Below are positions 48,618 to 61,878 of a stretch of 64,000 nt of DNA, one piece after another. The notes beneath the pieces were generated by a model, which ran no database searches, was not told where the DNA came from, and saw only the letters and a program-made list of their open reading frames with translations. The position numbers were made by a program, and so were the translations under genes. This DNA comes from Chanos chanos (Eukaryota; Chordata; Actinopteri; Gonorynchiformes; Chanidae): assembly GCF_902362185.1 (NCBI RefSeq), contig NC_044509.1, positions 8,349,947 through 8,413,946 of the forward strand, written 5' to 3'. Each line of letters begins with the position of its first letter. Position 1 is the first letter of the stretch.

Positions 48618-50981
48618 CTCTAACGAGAAACCAGCATCCTCCTGTTCCTTGTTTTCTCTTTGCATAGTTCCAGCACGACTCACATTTACCAGTGTGTTCT
48701 GGCTGTAAGGCCTGACAAACTTGATGTCACTCATCCTGGAATCAGTTGTTCCACACATCTCATAATTATACACACGCTGTAAAGTACCATCAGCGTAGAC
48801 AGGTGGGTAATATGGAATCACTGGAAGACTTGTGGCAGATTTATAGCATAATCTGTTTCGCCTCCATCTGCAGATTTTGACTGAAATTATTGCGATTAAT
48901 GAGGAAAAAAAGAGTATCGAAACAACCGCCAGTGCCAGGACTAAATAAAAAGTGAGATTATCAGTGTACTTTGTGTCATGATTAAAGTCATTGAATTCTG
49001 ACAGCACTTCAGGAAAACTGTCCGCTATGGCTACATTCACAGTGACTGTAGCTGAACGAGAAGGTTGTCCATTATCCTCCACCACAACAGTGAGCCTGTG
49101 TTTCACAGCATCTGTATCAGTGACCTGACGCACTGTTCTTATTTCTCCATTCTGTGCTCCAACTTCAAACAGAGCCCTGTCTGTGGCTTTCTGTAGTTTA
49201 TAGGAGAGCCAGGCATTCTGTCCAGAGTCCACATCAACAGCCACAACTTTAGTGACAAGATAGCCAACATCAGCTGAACGTGGCACCATTTCAGCCAACA
49301 TAGTGCCTCCAGTTTGTACTGGGTAAAGAACCTGTGGGGCGTTGTCATTCTGGTCTTGGATAATAATTTTCACTGTTGTATTACTACTGAGAGGAGGCGA
49401 GCCACCATCCTGTGCCTTTACGCGGAAATGGAACTCCTTTAACTGTTCGTAGTCAAAAGAACGCAATGCATTGACGACTCCACTGTCAGCGTTAACAGAC
49501 ACGTATGATGAGACTGGCGCTCCATTAACAGTGCTCTCCTCAAGAATATATGAGACACGAGCATTCTGGTTCCAGTCAGTATCACTTGCCTTGACTGTGA
49601 ATATAGAGTAACTTGGTGCATTGTTCTCGGCGATGTATGCTTCATAGAAGCTTCTTTCAAAGACGGGCTCGTTATCATTCACATCTAATATAAGCAAGTG
49701 TAAGGAGACACTGCTGGAAAGCGAGGGTACTCCCTCGTCAGCACATGTCAGACTTATATTATACACTCCGGTTTTTTCCCTATCTAATTTGTTATGGGTT
49801 CTTAGGCTAAAGAAATTATCTGTTGAAGATGTGATGGAAAAAGGAATTTGGTCATCGATGACACAATGTACTTGACCGTTTGCACCAGAATCTGGGTCAT
49901 TTACATTAATCATTCCGACAATTGTGTCAATTTTAGACTCCTCAGAAATGGAACTGGACATAGAGAGTATATTTATTATGGGTTTGTTGTCATTTATGTC
50001 TAATACGTCAATGATTAACTTACAAGAGTCCGACAGTCCCCCATGGTCTTTGGCTTGAATATTAAGTTGGTAATGACTAGCTGTTTCATAATCAAGTTGA
50101 CCATTTAGAGTCACATCACCGCTATGTGGATCAATAATGAAAACATCGGTCATAGTATCCTTTATATTTGAGATATAATATGTTATCTCACCGTTAGAGC
50201 CTTGATCTGCATCGGTAGCGCGTACTGTAGTCAATTTAGATCCCTTTTGTGCGTTTTCTGTTATTGTGGCTTTGTACGTTTTCTGTTGAAAAACTGGAGC
50301 ATTATCATTAACATCTAGCACGTTAATATATATCTGAACAGTGCCAGACATCTGTGGCTCGCCACCATCCACGGCCGTTAGCAACAAAGACAGACGGTCC
50401 TGTTTTTCTCGATCGAGTGATTTTTGTAACACCATCTCCACATTTTTATCGCCGTCTGTTTGACTGTGTTGTTTTAAAACGAAATGATCCGTTGGTTTAA
50501 GCGAATAACTTCGAAGATCATTAATACCAACGTCTCGATCATTTGCATTTTCCAACATGAATACTGCTCCAGTAACAGCTGATTCACTTATTTCAAATGT
50601 GATCTCATGTTTTTGGAAAGTAGGCGCGTTATCATTAACATCCAGTATTTCAACCGTTATTCTGTATAACTCCATTGGGTTTTCCAGAATTATTTGGAGA
50701 TGTAACGCGCAAGGAGTGATTTTTCCGCAAAGCACTTCACGGTCCATTTTCTCTTTCAGCAGAAGCAAACCCCTTTCCTTATCCAGTTCAAAGCGATCCA
50801 TGCTGTCTGCCGAGTATATACGTGCTTTCCCCTGCTTCAGTCTCTGTAAGTCCAAACCCAAATCTTGTGCGATATTTCCAACCACAGAACCCTTTGCCAT
50901 TTCTTCAGGAACAGAATAACTGACTTGCCCATGCACTACACCAAAAGAAAAGAACACAGCGAACGCGAGTTGATGCCACAT
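48618..50981 (-). CDS. Clustered protocadherin variable exon 13
   Basis: It encodes 788 residues, the shortest of the set, to GAG|GTGAG (donor 48617-48613). The signal peptide MWHQLAFAVFFSFGVVHG is cut before Gln19. The EC1 loop is CGKITPC. EC2 has the unusual ENANDRDVGINDLRSYS, shared only with exon 15, as part of a 776-bp near-identical tract (49831-50606). The EC6 start GGTMLAEMVPRSA is unique in the set. In the helix region FSSLIAIISVKICRWRRNRLCYK carries two Cys next to the membrane. Confidence 0.95.
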
Positions 50982-51245
50982 CGTTGCTTTATCTATATGC
51001 CCTGGTTTATATTACAAACACTATTTATTTAGACAATGCAAGTAACAGTTGTTGATTAGCACTCTTAGACTAAATACCAGAGAGGTCCGCTATTAGTGCG
51101 ATGCGCAAGGAGACAAACGATAATACTATTATGCTCCGACAACCAATTTGTTTTCACGAGCGTGCAAAAAGGCTTTTCCTTTTCGTATTCCAGGATGATT
51201 CCAAGGGTGGGTCTAAGAGATGTATATGCAAACCTAACAGTATCG

Positions 51246-51269
51246 TTGATCAACAGCGGCCCTCTGAGC
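51246..51269 (-). promoter_or_regulatory. CSE promoter element of exon 13
   Basis: Full GGGCCGCTGTTGATCAA on the minus strand, 265 bp upstream of the ATG. The outer flank is GCTCAGA. Confidence 0.9.
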
Positions 51270-51900
51270 ATACACCCTGAACTGCAATCACCCCATTCGA
51301 GCAGTCCACCTACAAATATGTGATGAAATAAAGAAATGGTAAAATAAACGAAAGTTTGCCTCTCTCTCAAAAAGAAAATACATCTTACTGAACTAAAGTA
51401 AAATTGCAATTCCATCGGTAAAATGAGCAGAAAGTATCGAGATTTCTCGAAATTTTGCGTACAGTTAAATGACGTGCCTTTTAAGTTTAAATAATTTCGT
51501 GTTAAGAAAGAACAAGAGCATGTTCAGCATATTGTTTTACAAAAAGGACAGACCTTACATCTGAAAAAAGGAAAAGGGAAATAGAGTATATTATGAAGAT
51601 GATAATATAAAATAAATAAATAAATGAATAAATAAATAAATAAATAAACGTTTCGGCTCGCATGGATCATGGATGTAACAAAGGACCACGTCGAAGCAAC
51701 ATTACTCATCTTGAAAACAGTCAAAACGTCATATTTGTGCAGGCCGTTAGAACATCGAAACTCAGACTGTTCTCAAAACTGAACTATATCTTTCAGTAAT
51801 GCCCTGATGAATTTCCTCTATGCATGGAGAAAAAGAAACTCACCTACAAGCTCCAAAAAATATTTACCCAGCAAACAAAAAGGGGACAAAGAATTCTCAC
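51270..51900. other. Intergenic, exon 14 to exon 13
   Basis: No gene. An AAAT microsatellite lies at 51609-51648. A second GTGAG donor-like site (51843-51839) follows the exon 14 donor by 57 bp. Confidence 0.6.
51609..51648. repeat. (AAAT)n microsatellite
   Basis: About ten AAAT units with one AATG variant. Confidence 0.9.
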
Positions 51901-54282
51901 CTCTAAAGAGAGCTCAGCATCGTCCTCCTCTTTTTCTTCTCTCCTCAAAGTTCCCGCACGACTCACGTTGACCAGTGTATTCTGACTGTAAGGCCTCACG
52001 AACTTGATGTCACTCATCCTCGAATCAGTCGTTCCACACATCTCGTAATTATACACGCGCTGTAAAGTACCATCAGCGTAAACAGGTGGGTAGTATGGAA
52101 TAACTGGAAGATTTGTGGCAGATTTGTAAAACTGTCTTTCCTGCCTCCATCTATAGATTTTCACTGATATGATGGCTATTAAGGAGAGAATGAAGAGTAC
52201 TGAAACCACAGCCAGAGCCAAAATTAAATAGAAAGTTAGGTCATCGTTGTATTTCATATCATAATTAAAGTTGGTGAATTCTGAGAGAACCTCAGGAAAA
52301 CTGTCCGCAACAGCAACATTGACAGTTACTGTAGCTGAACGAGAGGGTTGTCCATTATCTTCCACCACAACAGTGAGCCTGTGTTTCACAGCGTCTGTAT
52401 CAGTGACCTGACGCACTGTTCTTATTTCTCCATTCTGTGCTCCAACTTCAAACAGAGCCCTGTCTGTGGATTTCTGTAGTTTATAAGAGAGCCAGGCATT
52501 CTGTCCAGAGTCCACATCAACAGCCACAACTTTAGTGACAAGATAGCCAACATCTGCTGAACGAGGCACCATTTCAGCCACAACAGAGCCACCAGTTTGT
52601 ATCGGGTAAAGAACCTGTGGGGCGTTGTCGTTCTGGTCCTGAATAATGATTTTCACTGTAACATTGCTGCTGAGTGGAGGCGAGCCACCGTCTTGTGCTT
52701 TTACGCGAAAATGGAAGTCCTTTAATTGTTCGTAATCGAAAGAACGCTTTGCATTGATTACTCCTGTGTCAGCATTAAGAGACACGTATGATGAGACGGA
52801 CACGCCATTAACAGTACTCTCCTCCAGAGTATATGAAACACGGGCATTTTGGTTCCAATCTGAGTCACGTGCCTTTACCGTGAATATAGAATGACCTGGT
52901 GTAATGTTCTCAATGATACATGTCTCATAAAAGCTTTTCTCAAAGACCGGCGCGTTATCATTCACATCTGATATCTGTAATCGCAGGGATACATTGCCTG
53001 AAAGCCTGGGAACTCCCTCGTCAATGCAAGTTAGACTGATATTATACTCTGCGTTTTTCTCCCTATCTAGTTCATGTTGTGTTCGCAGGTTGAAGAAATT
53101 GCTTGATGGAGATGTGATGGCAAAAGGAATATCGTCATTGACTGCACAATATACTTTACCATTTACACCCGAATCAGGATCATTAACATTGATCATCGCA
53201 ATTACAGTGTCTATCGGAGAGTCCTCTGAAATGGAGTTTGACATAGAAAGTATATTAATAGTGGGTTTGTTATCATTTATGTCTAATATGTCTATGATCA
53301 ACTTGCATGAGTCAGAGAGACCTCCTTGATCTTTTGCTTCAATATCAATTTGATAATTGCTCGCCATTTCATAGTCCACCTCACTGTTTAGTGTGACTCC
53401 ACCACTTACTTGATCTATTATGAATACTTCCGTCACACCATTTATTGTACTTGAAATGTAATACATTATCTTACCATTAGGACCCTCGTCGGCATCAGAG
53501 GCACTGACAGTAATAATTTTGGACCCTTTTTGTGCATTTTCAGTTAAAGTGGCTCTGTATGTTTTCTGAGTAAAGACAGGAGCATTGTCATTAGCATCTA
53601 GTACAGTTATATGAATCTTAACCGTGCCCGACATCTGTGGTTCGCCGCCATCGAAAGCCGTTAACAACAGCGACATGCTCTCTCGTTGTTCTCGATCAAG
53701 GCTTTTTTGCAACAACATCTCGACAATTTTATTACCATCCTCCTGACTGTGTAATTTTAAAATGAAATGATCTGTAGGTGTGAGCGAGTATCTCTGTAGG
53801 CCATTTATTCCAACGTCAGGGTCGAAAGCTTTCTCCAGCATGAATTTCGCTCCTATTACAGCAGATTCGCTAATCTCAAAATTCATTTCTTTTTTCTTGA
53901 AAGCCGGTGCGTTATCATTTAAGTCCGTAATTTCCACAGTTATTCTGTACAGTTCCATTGGGTTGTCCAGAATCAATTGGAGGTGTAACGCACAATGAGT
54001 TGTTTTTGCGCAAAGCACCTCACGATCTATCTTTTCTTTGATTAAAAGCACCCCCTTCTCTTTATTAATTTCAATGTACTCCATGCTGTTTCCGGTGTAG
54101 ATACGCGCTTTGCCCGATTTCAATCTTTTTAAATCCAAACCCAAATCTTCCGCTATATTTCCAACCGCGGAACCGATAGGCATTTCTTCAGGAATGGAAT
54201 AGCTCACTTGTCCATACACTGCAGTAATAAAAAAGAATATCACAAGCGCGACTCGATGGTGCTTTGTCACTTTAACGGACAT
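51901..54282 (-). CDS. Clustered protocadherin variable exon 14
   Basis: It encodes 794 residues from MSVKVTKHHR; the seven upstream codons to 54303 are unlikely to be used. The signal peptide is cut before Gln25. The donor is GAG|GTGAG (51900-51896). The EC1 loop is CAKTTHC, with His where the subtype has Pro. EC1 also has MPIGSAVGNIAED for the common SVVGNIAQD. EC2 (FDGGEPQMSG) and the tail (KSATNLPVIPYYPPVY) are close to exon 12. EC6 begins QVLYPIQTGG. The tail is acidic at its end (EEKEEDDAELSLE). Confidence 0.95.
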
Positions 54283-54519
54283 GATTCTTTGAAATCCACT
54301 CACATAGGCGATGGATATAACCCTCGCTGCTCAGCGGTTTTAAAAACAAAGCCTGTGAAGTACACGTTTTGTCCAGTGCCAAAGGACAGAAACGACACAA
54401 ATTTGCGAGTGCTCGAGAATCCAAGTAGCTTCCTGCTGCTTGCTAAAAGAGGCTCGGTCTCTTTTTCTGTGATACTAAGGGTGGGTCTAATAGATATTAA
54501 GCTAAATCTACCAGTAGCG

Positions 54520-54543
54520 TTGATCAACAGCGGCACTCTGAGT
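54520..54543 (-). promoter_or_regulatory. CSE promoter element of exon 14
   Basis: GTGCCGCTGTTGATCAA on the minus strand, 238 bp upstream of the start. It shares the GTGCC variant with exons 10 and 16. Confidence 0.87.
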
Positions 54544-55055
54544 GTAAACCCTGAACTACAAAGACTTCACTAAAGAGGTTTGGTTACATGATGATTAATG
54601 AACTATATTCGTGTTGCCAGAATTGCATTTTGCTCATTCAACACTGCTCAAACATAAAACGGTCATCCGGTTATCATTACCCTGTAAGCATGGAAGTAAA
54701 AAGCATTTTAAGCAACTATACAGAAAGTCAAATGGCTCAAATGCTTTAAATGCTTGAGGTGTTTCGTGTTCGCATGAAAAAGAGCTGGAGCATGTTCAGC
54801 GTGTTTGTATAAAAGTTTATGACAGCCATTATATATGACCAAGTTAGACTTGCTTAAAGAAAATTCAAGCATTCTATGATGCCTCGACGCAAAATTAAGT
54901 ATAATGTAAATGACAGGTTTCTAATGGTTAAAAAAAGGCGGAAATCAGATTTAGATCAATCTCAGCTGAATCTCGAAATGAAGACGTTACTGATAAAAAT
55001 TGCTTTCATTTGTAGAGAATGCTTATCCAGCAAACAAGATATTAAAAAATCTCAC
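54544..55055. other. Intergenic, exon 15 to exon 14
   Basis: About 0.5 kb with no gene, element or microsatellite of note. Confidence 0.55.
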
Positions 55056-57428
55056 CTCTAAAGACAAATCAGCATTCTTCTCCTGTTCTTCATTTTCTCT
55101 TCGCAGAGTTCCTGCTCGACTCACGTGCATCATTGTGTTCTGACTATAAGGCCTGACAAACTTGATGTCACTCATCCTCGAATCAGTTGTTCCACACATC
55201 TCATAATTATACACATGCTGTAAAGTGCCATCAGCGTACACAGGTGGGTAGTATGGAATCACTGGAAGATTAGCTGCTGATTTATAAAACTGTCTTGCTT
55301 GCTTCCATCTGTAGATTTTGAGTGAAATTATAGCAATTATTGCGAAGATAAAGAGTACTGAAACCACAGCCAGAGCCAAGATTAAGTAAAAAGTCAGATT
55401 GTCGTTGTATTTCATATCATGATTTGAGTTGTTAAATTCTGAGAGCACTTCAGGAAAACTGTCCGCAACAGCAACATTGACAGTTACTGTAGCTGAACGA
55501 GAGGGTTGTCCATTATCTTCCACCACAACAGTGAGTCTGTGTTTCACAGCGTCTGTATCAGTGACCTGACGAACTGTTCTGATTTCTCCATTCTGTGCTC
55601 CAACTTCAAACAGAGCCCTGTCTGTGGATTTCTGTAGTTTATAAGAGAGCCAGGCATTCTGTCCAGAGTCCACATCAACAGCCACAACTTTAGTGACAAG
55701 GTAGCCAACATCTGCTGAACGAGGCACCATTTCAGCCACCACAGAGCCACCAGTTTGTACTGGGTAAAGAATCTGTGGGGCGTTGTCGTTCTGGTCCTGG
55801 ATAATAATTTTCACTGTAACATTACTACTGAGAGGAGGCGAGCCGCCGTCCTGTGCTTTTACGCAAAAATGGAGACCTTTTAACTGTTCATAGTCAAAAG
55901 AACGCAATGCATTGACGACTCCACTATCAGCATTAACAGACACGTATGATGAGACTGACACGCCATTAACAGTGCCCTCCTCCAGTATATAAGAAACCCG
56001 AGCATTTTGGTTCCAGTCAGCATCTCTAGCTTTAACAGAAAATATAGAATGACCTGGTGTATTGTTCTCAACAACATAGGCCTCATAGAAGTTTCTTTCA
56101 AAGATCGGCGTGTTATCATTTATATCTGATATCTTTATTCTCAGCGAGACACTGCTGGAAAACGGAGGATCTCCATTATCAGCGCAAGTTACACTGATGT
56201 TATACTCTGCAGTCTGTTCTCTGTCAAGCTCCTGTTGGGTTTTCAGGCTGAAAAAATTAGGTCTGTTTGACGAGGAGGTGATGGAAAAAGGAATTTGGTC
56301 ATCGATGACACAATGTACTTGACCGTTTGCACCAGAATCTGGGTCATTTACATTAATCATTCCGACAATTGTGTCAATTTTAGACTCCTCAGAAATGGAA
56401 CTGGACATAGAAAGTATATTTATTATGGGTTTGTTGTCGTTTATGTCTAATACGTCAATGATTAACTTACAAGAGTCCGACAGTCCCCCGTGGTCTTTGG
56501 CTTGAATATTAAGTTGGTAATGACTGGCTGTTTCATAATCAAGTTGACCATTTAGAGTCACATCACCGCTATGTGGATCAATAATGAAAACATCGGTCAT
56601 AGTATCCTTTATATTTGAGATATAATATGTTATCTCACCGTTAGAGCCTTGATCTGCATCGGTAGCGCTCACTGTGATTAATATAGATCCCTTTTGTGCG
56701 TTTTCTGTTATTGTGGCTTTGTACGTTTTCTGTTGAAAAACTGGAGCATTATCATTAACATCTAGCACGTTAATATATATCTGAACAGTGCCAGACATCT
56801 GTGGCTCGCCACCATCCACGGCCGTTAGCAACAAAGACAGACGGTCCTGTTTTTCTCGATCGAGTGATTTTTGTAACACCATCTCCACATTTTTATCGCC
56901 GTCTGTTTGACTGTGTTGTTTTAAAACGAAATGATCCGTTGGTTTAAGCGAATAACTTCGAAGATCATTAATACCAACGTCTCGATCATTTGCATTTTCC
57001 AACATGAATACTGCTCCAGTAACAGCTGATTCACTTATTTCAAATGTGATCTCTTCCTTCTGGAAACTAGGAGCATTGTCATTGACATCCACTATTTCAA
57101 CAGTTATCGTGTACAGTTCCATTGGATTATCTAGAATCATCTGGAGATGCAACGCGCAAGGAGTCGTTTTTGCGCATAGCACTTCACGGTCTATTTTCTC
57201 TTTGATTTCAAGCAGTCCTTTCTCTTTGTTCAGTTGAAGGTATTCCATGCTATCTCCAGTGTAAATACGGGCTTTCCCCGACTTCAGTCTCTGTAAATCC
57301 AAACCCAAATCTTGTGCGATATTTCCAACCACATAGCCTGTTGTCATCTCCTCTGGAACAGAATAACTGACTTGACCATGCACCACACTGAGAGAAACAG
57401 CAGCGATATATACCAGTTGTTGCCACAT
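55056..57428 (-). CDS. Clustered protocadherin variable exon 15
   Basis: It encodes 791 residues from MWQQLVYIAA (an alternative Met six codons earlier); the frame is open to 57608 without paralog support. The signal peptide is cut before Gln19. The donor is GAG|GTGAG (55055-55051). EC1 reads EEMTTGYVVGNIAQD. The EC2-EC4 DNA 56278-57053 is about 99 percent identical to exon 13, although exon 14 lies between. EC4 has the long SSSNRPNFFSL loop and ISDINDNTPIF at its end. The tail has NTMMHVSRAGTLRRENEEQ, a diverged form. Confidence 0.95.
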
Positions 57429-57697
57429 CTTCGCTAGTCTGTACATATTTTGAGCCGCACAGCGAATCCTTAGAAATACTATAGTGCTGAAAACTGGAGC
57501 CCCTCTGTTTGCCAGCAGTCTTCGAGCAATCGTTTTCGAAAATTTGAAATGTTTTTGACGGAGGCGCAAGCGTACAAACTGGGAAATGCGACTGTCTTCT
57601 AGAAACATTATACAATAGTTTAACTGCGAGCTTCATTTCACTAATGTATGATGATGCTGGGGGAGGATCTGATGTTAAGTAGAACATAACAGTGTCC

Positions 57698-57721
57698 TTG
57701 ACCAACAGCGGCCCTCTGAGT
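57698..57721 (-). promoter_or_regulatory. CSE promoter element of exon 15
   Basis: GGGCCGCTGTTGGTCAA on the minus strand, 270 bp upstream of the start, the same arm variant as exon 5. Confidence 0.88.
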
Positions 57722-58762
57722 CTAAAACCCGAACTACATACACTTTTCAAAAGGTTTAGGCACGAAATTAACATCGAAATCTTCTCATACCCATACAATG
57801 TTGATTTACATCGCTCCGTAGGAATAAAAATGAAAAGATAGAACTGTTACTTTCAAACGAAAATGTCTGTTGCTTAAAGAAAATAACTCTGAAGACAATT
57901 AACGCGGAACACTCGATCAGTTGCATTACTCTACATGATTCCTTGTTTGTGCTCAGTACAGCCACAACTACAATACAATACAACCAGCTGGTTATTTGCA
58001 GCAATAACCTGCAAGAAATTCAAATGAAAGCATGAAAGCTTCAAAACAACTGTTTGGTTTTTTTTCTAAAAACGGTGGATAGACAAAGTTGAGTAGAATT
58101 TTGTAACTATTTTAAACTGAAGAATGAGTTGTCTAATTTAAACACAGTTTCGTACACCGTAGTTCTTAAGTCAAACCCAGAGGTTAATTAAAAAATCTGA
58201 AAGAAGCCTCAGTTTGAAAATAAAAAAAAATAAAATAAAATCAAAGCCTTACTTGATTTAGCCATAGACAGGGTAAACTATCCCAAGAACAAATCGTTGT
58301 GGATGATTACAAGAATTCAAATACATGTAAGGCAGGTGTGTCAGAAACCGATCTGGAGGGCCAAGGTCATGCTGCGTTTCATCTTAACCAACTACATTGT
58401 CCCTGACTGGCTGAAGAGTGCAGAGACCTGTTTTCAAGTTAAAACTCAGAATGTAATTAAAACCACTGAAAACAAAAAGCACCAGGACCTTGGCCCTACA
58501 GCACTGGATTTTGACACCCTTAATTTAGGGTGTTAATTATAGTATGTCAGAATAACTGAATTAATTGGAAACTTCTGCAAATTACATAATTAAAACAGAA
58601 AATTAGACATCATTGCCATTCTCTCTTACCTACATATGTAAATATCTAAATAAAATTCAAGTATTCTCTCTCAGCCTAAGTGTGTGAAATGGTCTACCAT
58701 TACTCGCTGGCCTTGGCGACAAATATTCACCACTGTGCAAGGAGGTCATTGAAAAGTCTCAC
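57722..58762. other. Intergenic, exon 16 to exon 15
   Basis: No gene. It contains a short hAT-like element at 58333-58521 and A/T-rich filler. Confidence 0.6.
58333..58521. mobile_element. Short hAT-like MITE
   Basis: A 189-bp unit with inverted ends of about 35 bp. The left end, CAGGTGTGTCAGAA...GGAGGGCCAAGGTC, matches the inverted right end, AAGGGTGTCAAAA...GTAGGGCCAAGGTC. An imperfect 8-bp duplication (ATGTAAGG and AATTTAGG) flanks it. The GGAGGGCC and TTTGACACCC wording is common in fish hAT MITEs as I recall. It has no coding capacity. Confidence 0.65.
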
Positions 58763-61192
58763 CTCTGAAGTTACATCTGTATCCATTTGCTCTCGCTTTT
58801 CTCTCTGCATAGTTCCAGCACGACTCACATTCATCAGTGTATTCTGGCTGTAAGGTCTGACAAATTTAAGGTCACTCATCCTCGAATCAGTCGTTCCACA
58901 CATCTCATAATTATGCACATGCTGTAAAGTACCATCAGCGTAGACCGGTGGGTAGTATGGAATCACTGGAAGATTAGCTGCAGATTTATAAAAATATCTC
59001 TGCTGTCTCCATTTGCAGATTTTCACTGAAATGATGGCAATTAATACGAAAATAAAGAGTACTGAAACAGTGACTAAGCCCAAAATTAAATAAAAGGTCA
59101 AATTGTCGTTGTAGTTTGGGTCAGTTGTAACAGTGAACTCTGAGATGACCTCAGGGAAACTGTCGGCCACGGCCACATTTACAGTGACTGTAGCTGAACG
59201 AGAAGGCTGTCCGTTGTCCTCCACCACAACAGTGAGTCTGTGTTTCACAATATCCTTATCGGTGATTTGTCGCACAGTCTTTATTTCTCCATTCTGTGCT
59301 CCAACTTCAAACAGAGCCCTGTCTGTGGCTTTCTGTAGTTTATAGGAGAGCCAGGCATTCTGTCCAGAGTCCATATCTATGGCCACAACTTTACTAACAA
59401 GGTAGCCAACATCTGCTGAACGAGGAACCAATTCAGCGACCAATGAACCCTCAGTTTGCACTGGATATAGAATCTGCGGTGCATTGTCATTTTGATCTTG
59501 AATGGATACAGTAACAGTAACATTACTACTTAGAGGTGGAGACCCTCCATCTTGCGCCTTTACTATGACCATAAACTTCTTAAGCTGCTCGTAATCAAAA
59601 GAACGCACAGCACTCAAAACACCGGTTTCAGCGTTAACCGAAACAGAGGAGGACACAGGAAATCCACTTATCATCGTATCTTCTAAAAAGTAAGAAACTC
59701 TGGCATTCTGATTCCAGTCAGTATCTCTTGCGGTGACTTTGCATATGGACAATCCTGGAGAATTATTTTCCATGACAGAAGCGGAGTACAGGCTTTGGGA
59801 AAAAACTGGAGCATTGTCATTCACATCAGAAATTTTAAGATGTAGCGTTTCGGTGGTTGATAGAGGAGGAAAGCCAGAGTCAGTAGCGATTATTGTGATA
59901 TTATATTCAGCCACTTTTTCTCTGTCTAAAATAGCATCGGTAATCAAGGTGTAGTAGCTGGTAAGAGATGATATTAACTTAAAGGGTAAGTCATTTTTAA
60001 TATTGCACGAAATCTGGCCATTTAAATCTGAATCTGCGTCTCTAACATTAATCACAGCGATTGTAGTTCCGCCTGGAGCGTCTTCAGAGACTGCATTTGA
60101 GAAAGACATAACATTTATAACCGGTGCGTTGTCATTAGAATCAGTAACTTCTACGACCACCTTACTAGATCCTGCCAGACCACCTTGATCTTCAGCCTCT
60201 ATGTTAATTTCAAACACTTTATTTTTTTCATAATCTATCAACCCAACAACACGAATTTCTCCTGTGTTTTCATTTAAGCTAAACATAGTACCGGAGTTAC
60301 CTTTTAGATTTGAAAACGAGTATTTTATCTGTCCATTAGGACCACTGTCTGCATCAGATGCATTAACGGTGGTGATAAATGTGCCTCTCGGAGCATTTTC
60401 AGTTACTGTGGCCTTATAGACTGACTGGTTAAACTGTGGTGCGTTGTCATTTGCGTCTAGAATAGTGACTTCTAAACTAACAGTGCCAGAACGCGGCGGA
60501 CTTCCTCCATCAACAGCAGTCAGTGTGAGAGAGAGTAGTGGATATTTTTCTCTGTCTAAAGGGGTTTGAAGCATCATCTCAGCGTATTTAACTCCGTCTG
60601 GACGTGTATGCTGTTTTAATATAAAATGATTAGTTGGTGTTAAATTATAGTTCTGAACAGCGTTGAGTCCCACATCAGGGTCTTCTGCGCTTCCCAACAC
60701 AAAGCGCGCTCCTGTGGCAGCAGATTCGCTTATCTTAAATTTAATGTTATCTTTGAGAAACCTCGGAGCGTGATCGTTCACGTCTAGAATCTCAACAGTT
60801 ACACGGTGTAATTCAATTGGGTTCTCTAATATTATATCAAAAGTAAAGCTGCAAGGTGTAATTTCGGCACAAATCTCTTCTCGGTCTATTCTTTTGCCGA
60901 CTACCAAAATCCCCGTTTCTGACTGCAGCTCGATATACTTAACATTGTCTCCAGTTACAATACGGGCTCGACCTGAACGGAGTCTTTTAATGTCTAAACC
61001 CAGATCTTGAGCAACATTGCCGACGAACGATCCTTTCTTCATTTCCTCCGGAATAGAATAACGAATCTGCCCAACAACACAGGTGGGGATGTATGCAAGG
61101 AAACAAAGCATTACTTGCCAACGAACATGAGAACATAACTGCCGTCCCGTCTTTTCACCAGCTTGACGCAGTCCCCTTTTGGTTAAATCCAT
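58763..61192 (-). CDS. Clustered protocadherin variable exon 16
   Basis: It encodes 810 residues, the longest, to GAG|GTGAG (donor 58762-58758). A long basic N-terminus precedes the signal hydrophobic core (VMLCFLAYIPTCVV), with cleavage near Gln42. The EC1 loop is Cys108/Cys114 (CAEITPC). EC1-EC5 differ widely from exons 3-15 and resemble exons 1-2 in EC1 (KKGSFVGNVAQD, ELHRVTVEILDVND). EC6 still has the array-wide sequence, with MDSGQNA for VDSGQNA and AELVPRSA for AEMVPRSA. The tail is standard (PYYPPVYADGTLQHVHNYEMC). It marks the upstream border of the tightly related block. Confidence 0.95.
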
Positions 61193-61354
61193 AATTCAAT
61201 CGAAACCCCAAAATATTAACTTCCTGTAGTCTTCGAAGATTCAATGATAACGACGCAAGTGAAACTCTCGAAATGAGCAGGCGTGTGTGTAATGTAGAAA
61301 TTACTGAAATTACTGTCGTGGGGTGGGTCCTCTGTTAGAGGAATGTTAAAGATG

Positions 61355-61380
61355 TTATGATCAACAGCGGCACTCAGAGT
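61355..61380 (-). promoter_or_regulatory. CSE promoter element of exon 16
   Basis: GTGCCGCTGTTGATCATAA on the minus strand, only 163 bp upstream of the ATG, the shortest distance in the array, because the N-terminus is longer. Confidence 0.85.
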
Positions 61381-61878
61381 CCATAGGTTGAAAAAACATG
61401 TGTGCGATTTATGCAGGAAAGGCAAATACCAGATAAGCAAAGCACAATGAGATAATCGTTTTTTGTTTGTTTGTTTAGTTTTGTTTTGTTTTGTTTTTTC
61501 CAGAAAATTCTTACAGGGATGCCTGAAAGCCAAAAAAACCCCAAAAACAACAACAAAAAAACCCAAAAAAAACACGAGCTGCAGCTCAGCTCTCTAAGAT
61601 ACGTCGCTGTCCACTACACTGGTGCTGAAAATCGGTTTAATGCGCTGAATGTTTACAGCGACCAAGGTACAATGGGTATTTGTCTGGAAAGTAAACCAAA
61701 AAAAAACCACAGCATGAGCACGTTTAACACTAATACAATCAGTCTAATCCCAGATGATTAGACTGATGAATGATCAAAAACTCAATCTATTTTTTTCACG
61801 CAAGGAAATTAATTTAAGGTCTATGGTGAACTCTAAACGAGAACTTCAAATACATTGCGACAGCCTTATTGTGATACA
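61381..61878. other. Intergenic between exon 16 promoter and exon relic
   Basis: No gene. GTTTT and AAC low-complexity tracts lie at 61463-61570. Confidence 0.55.
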
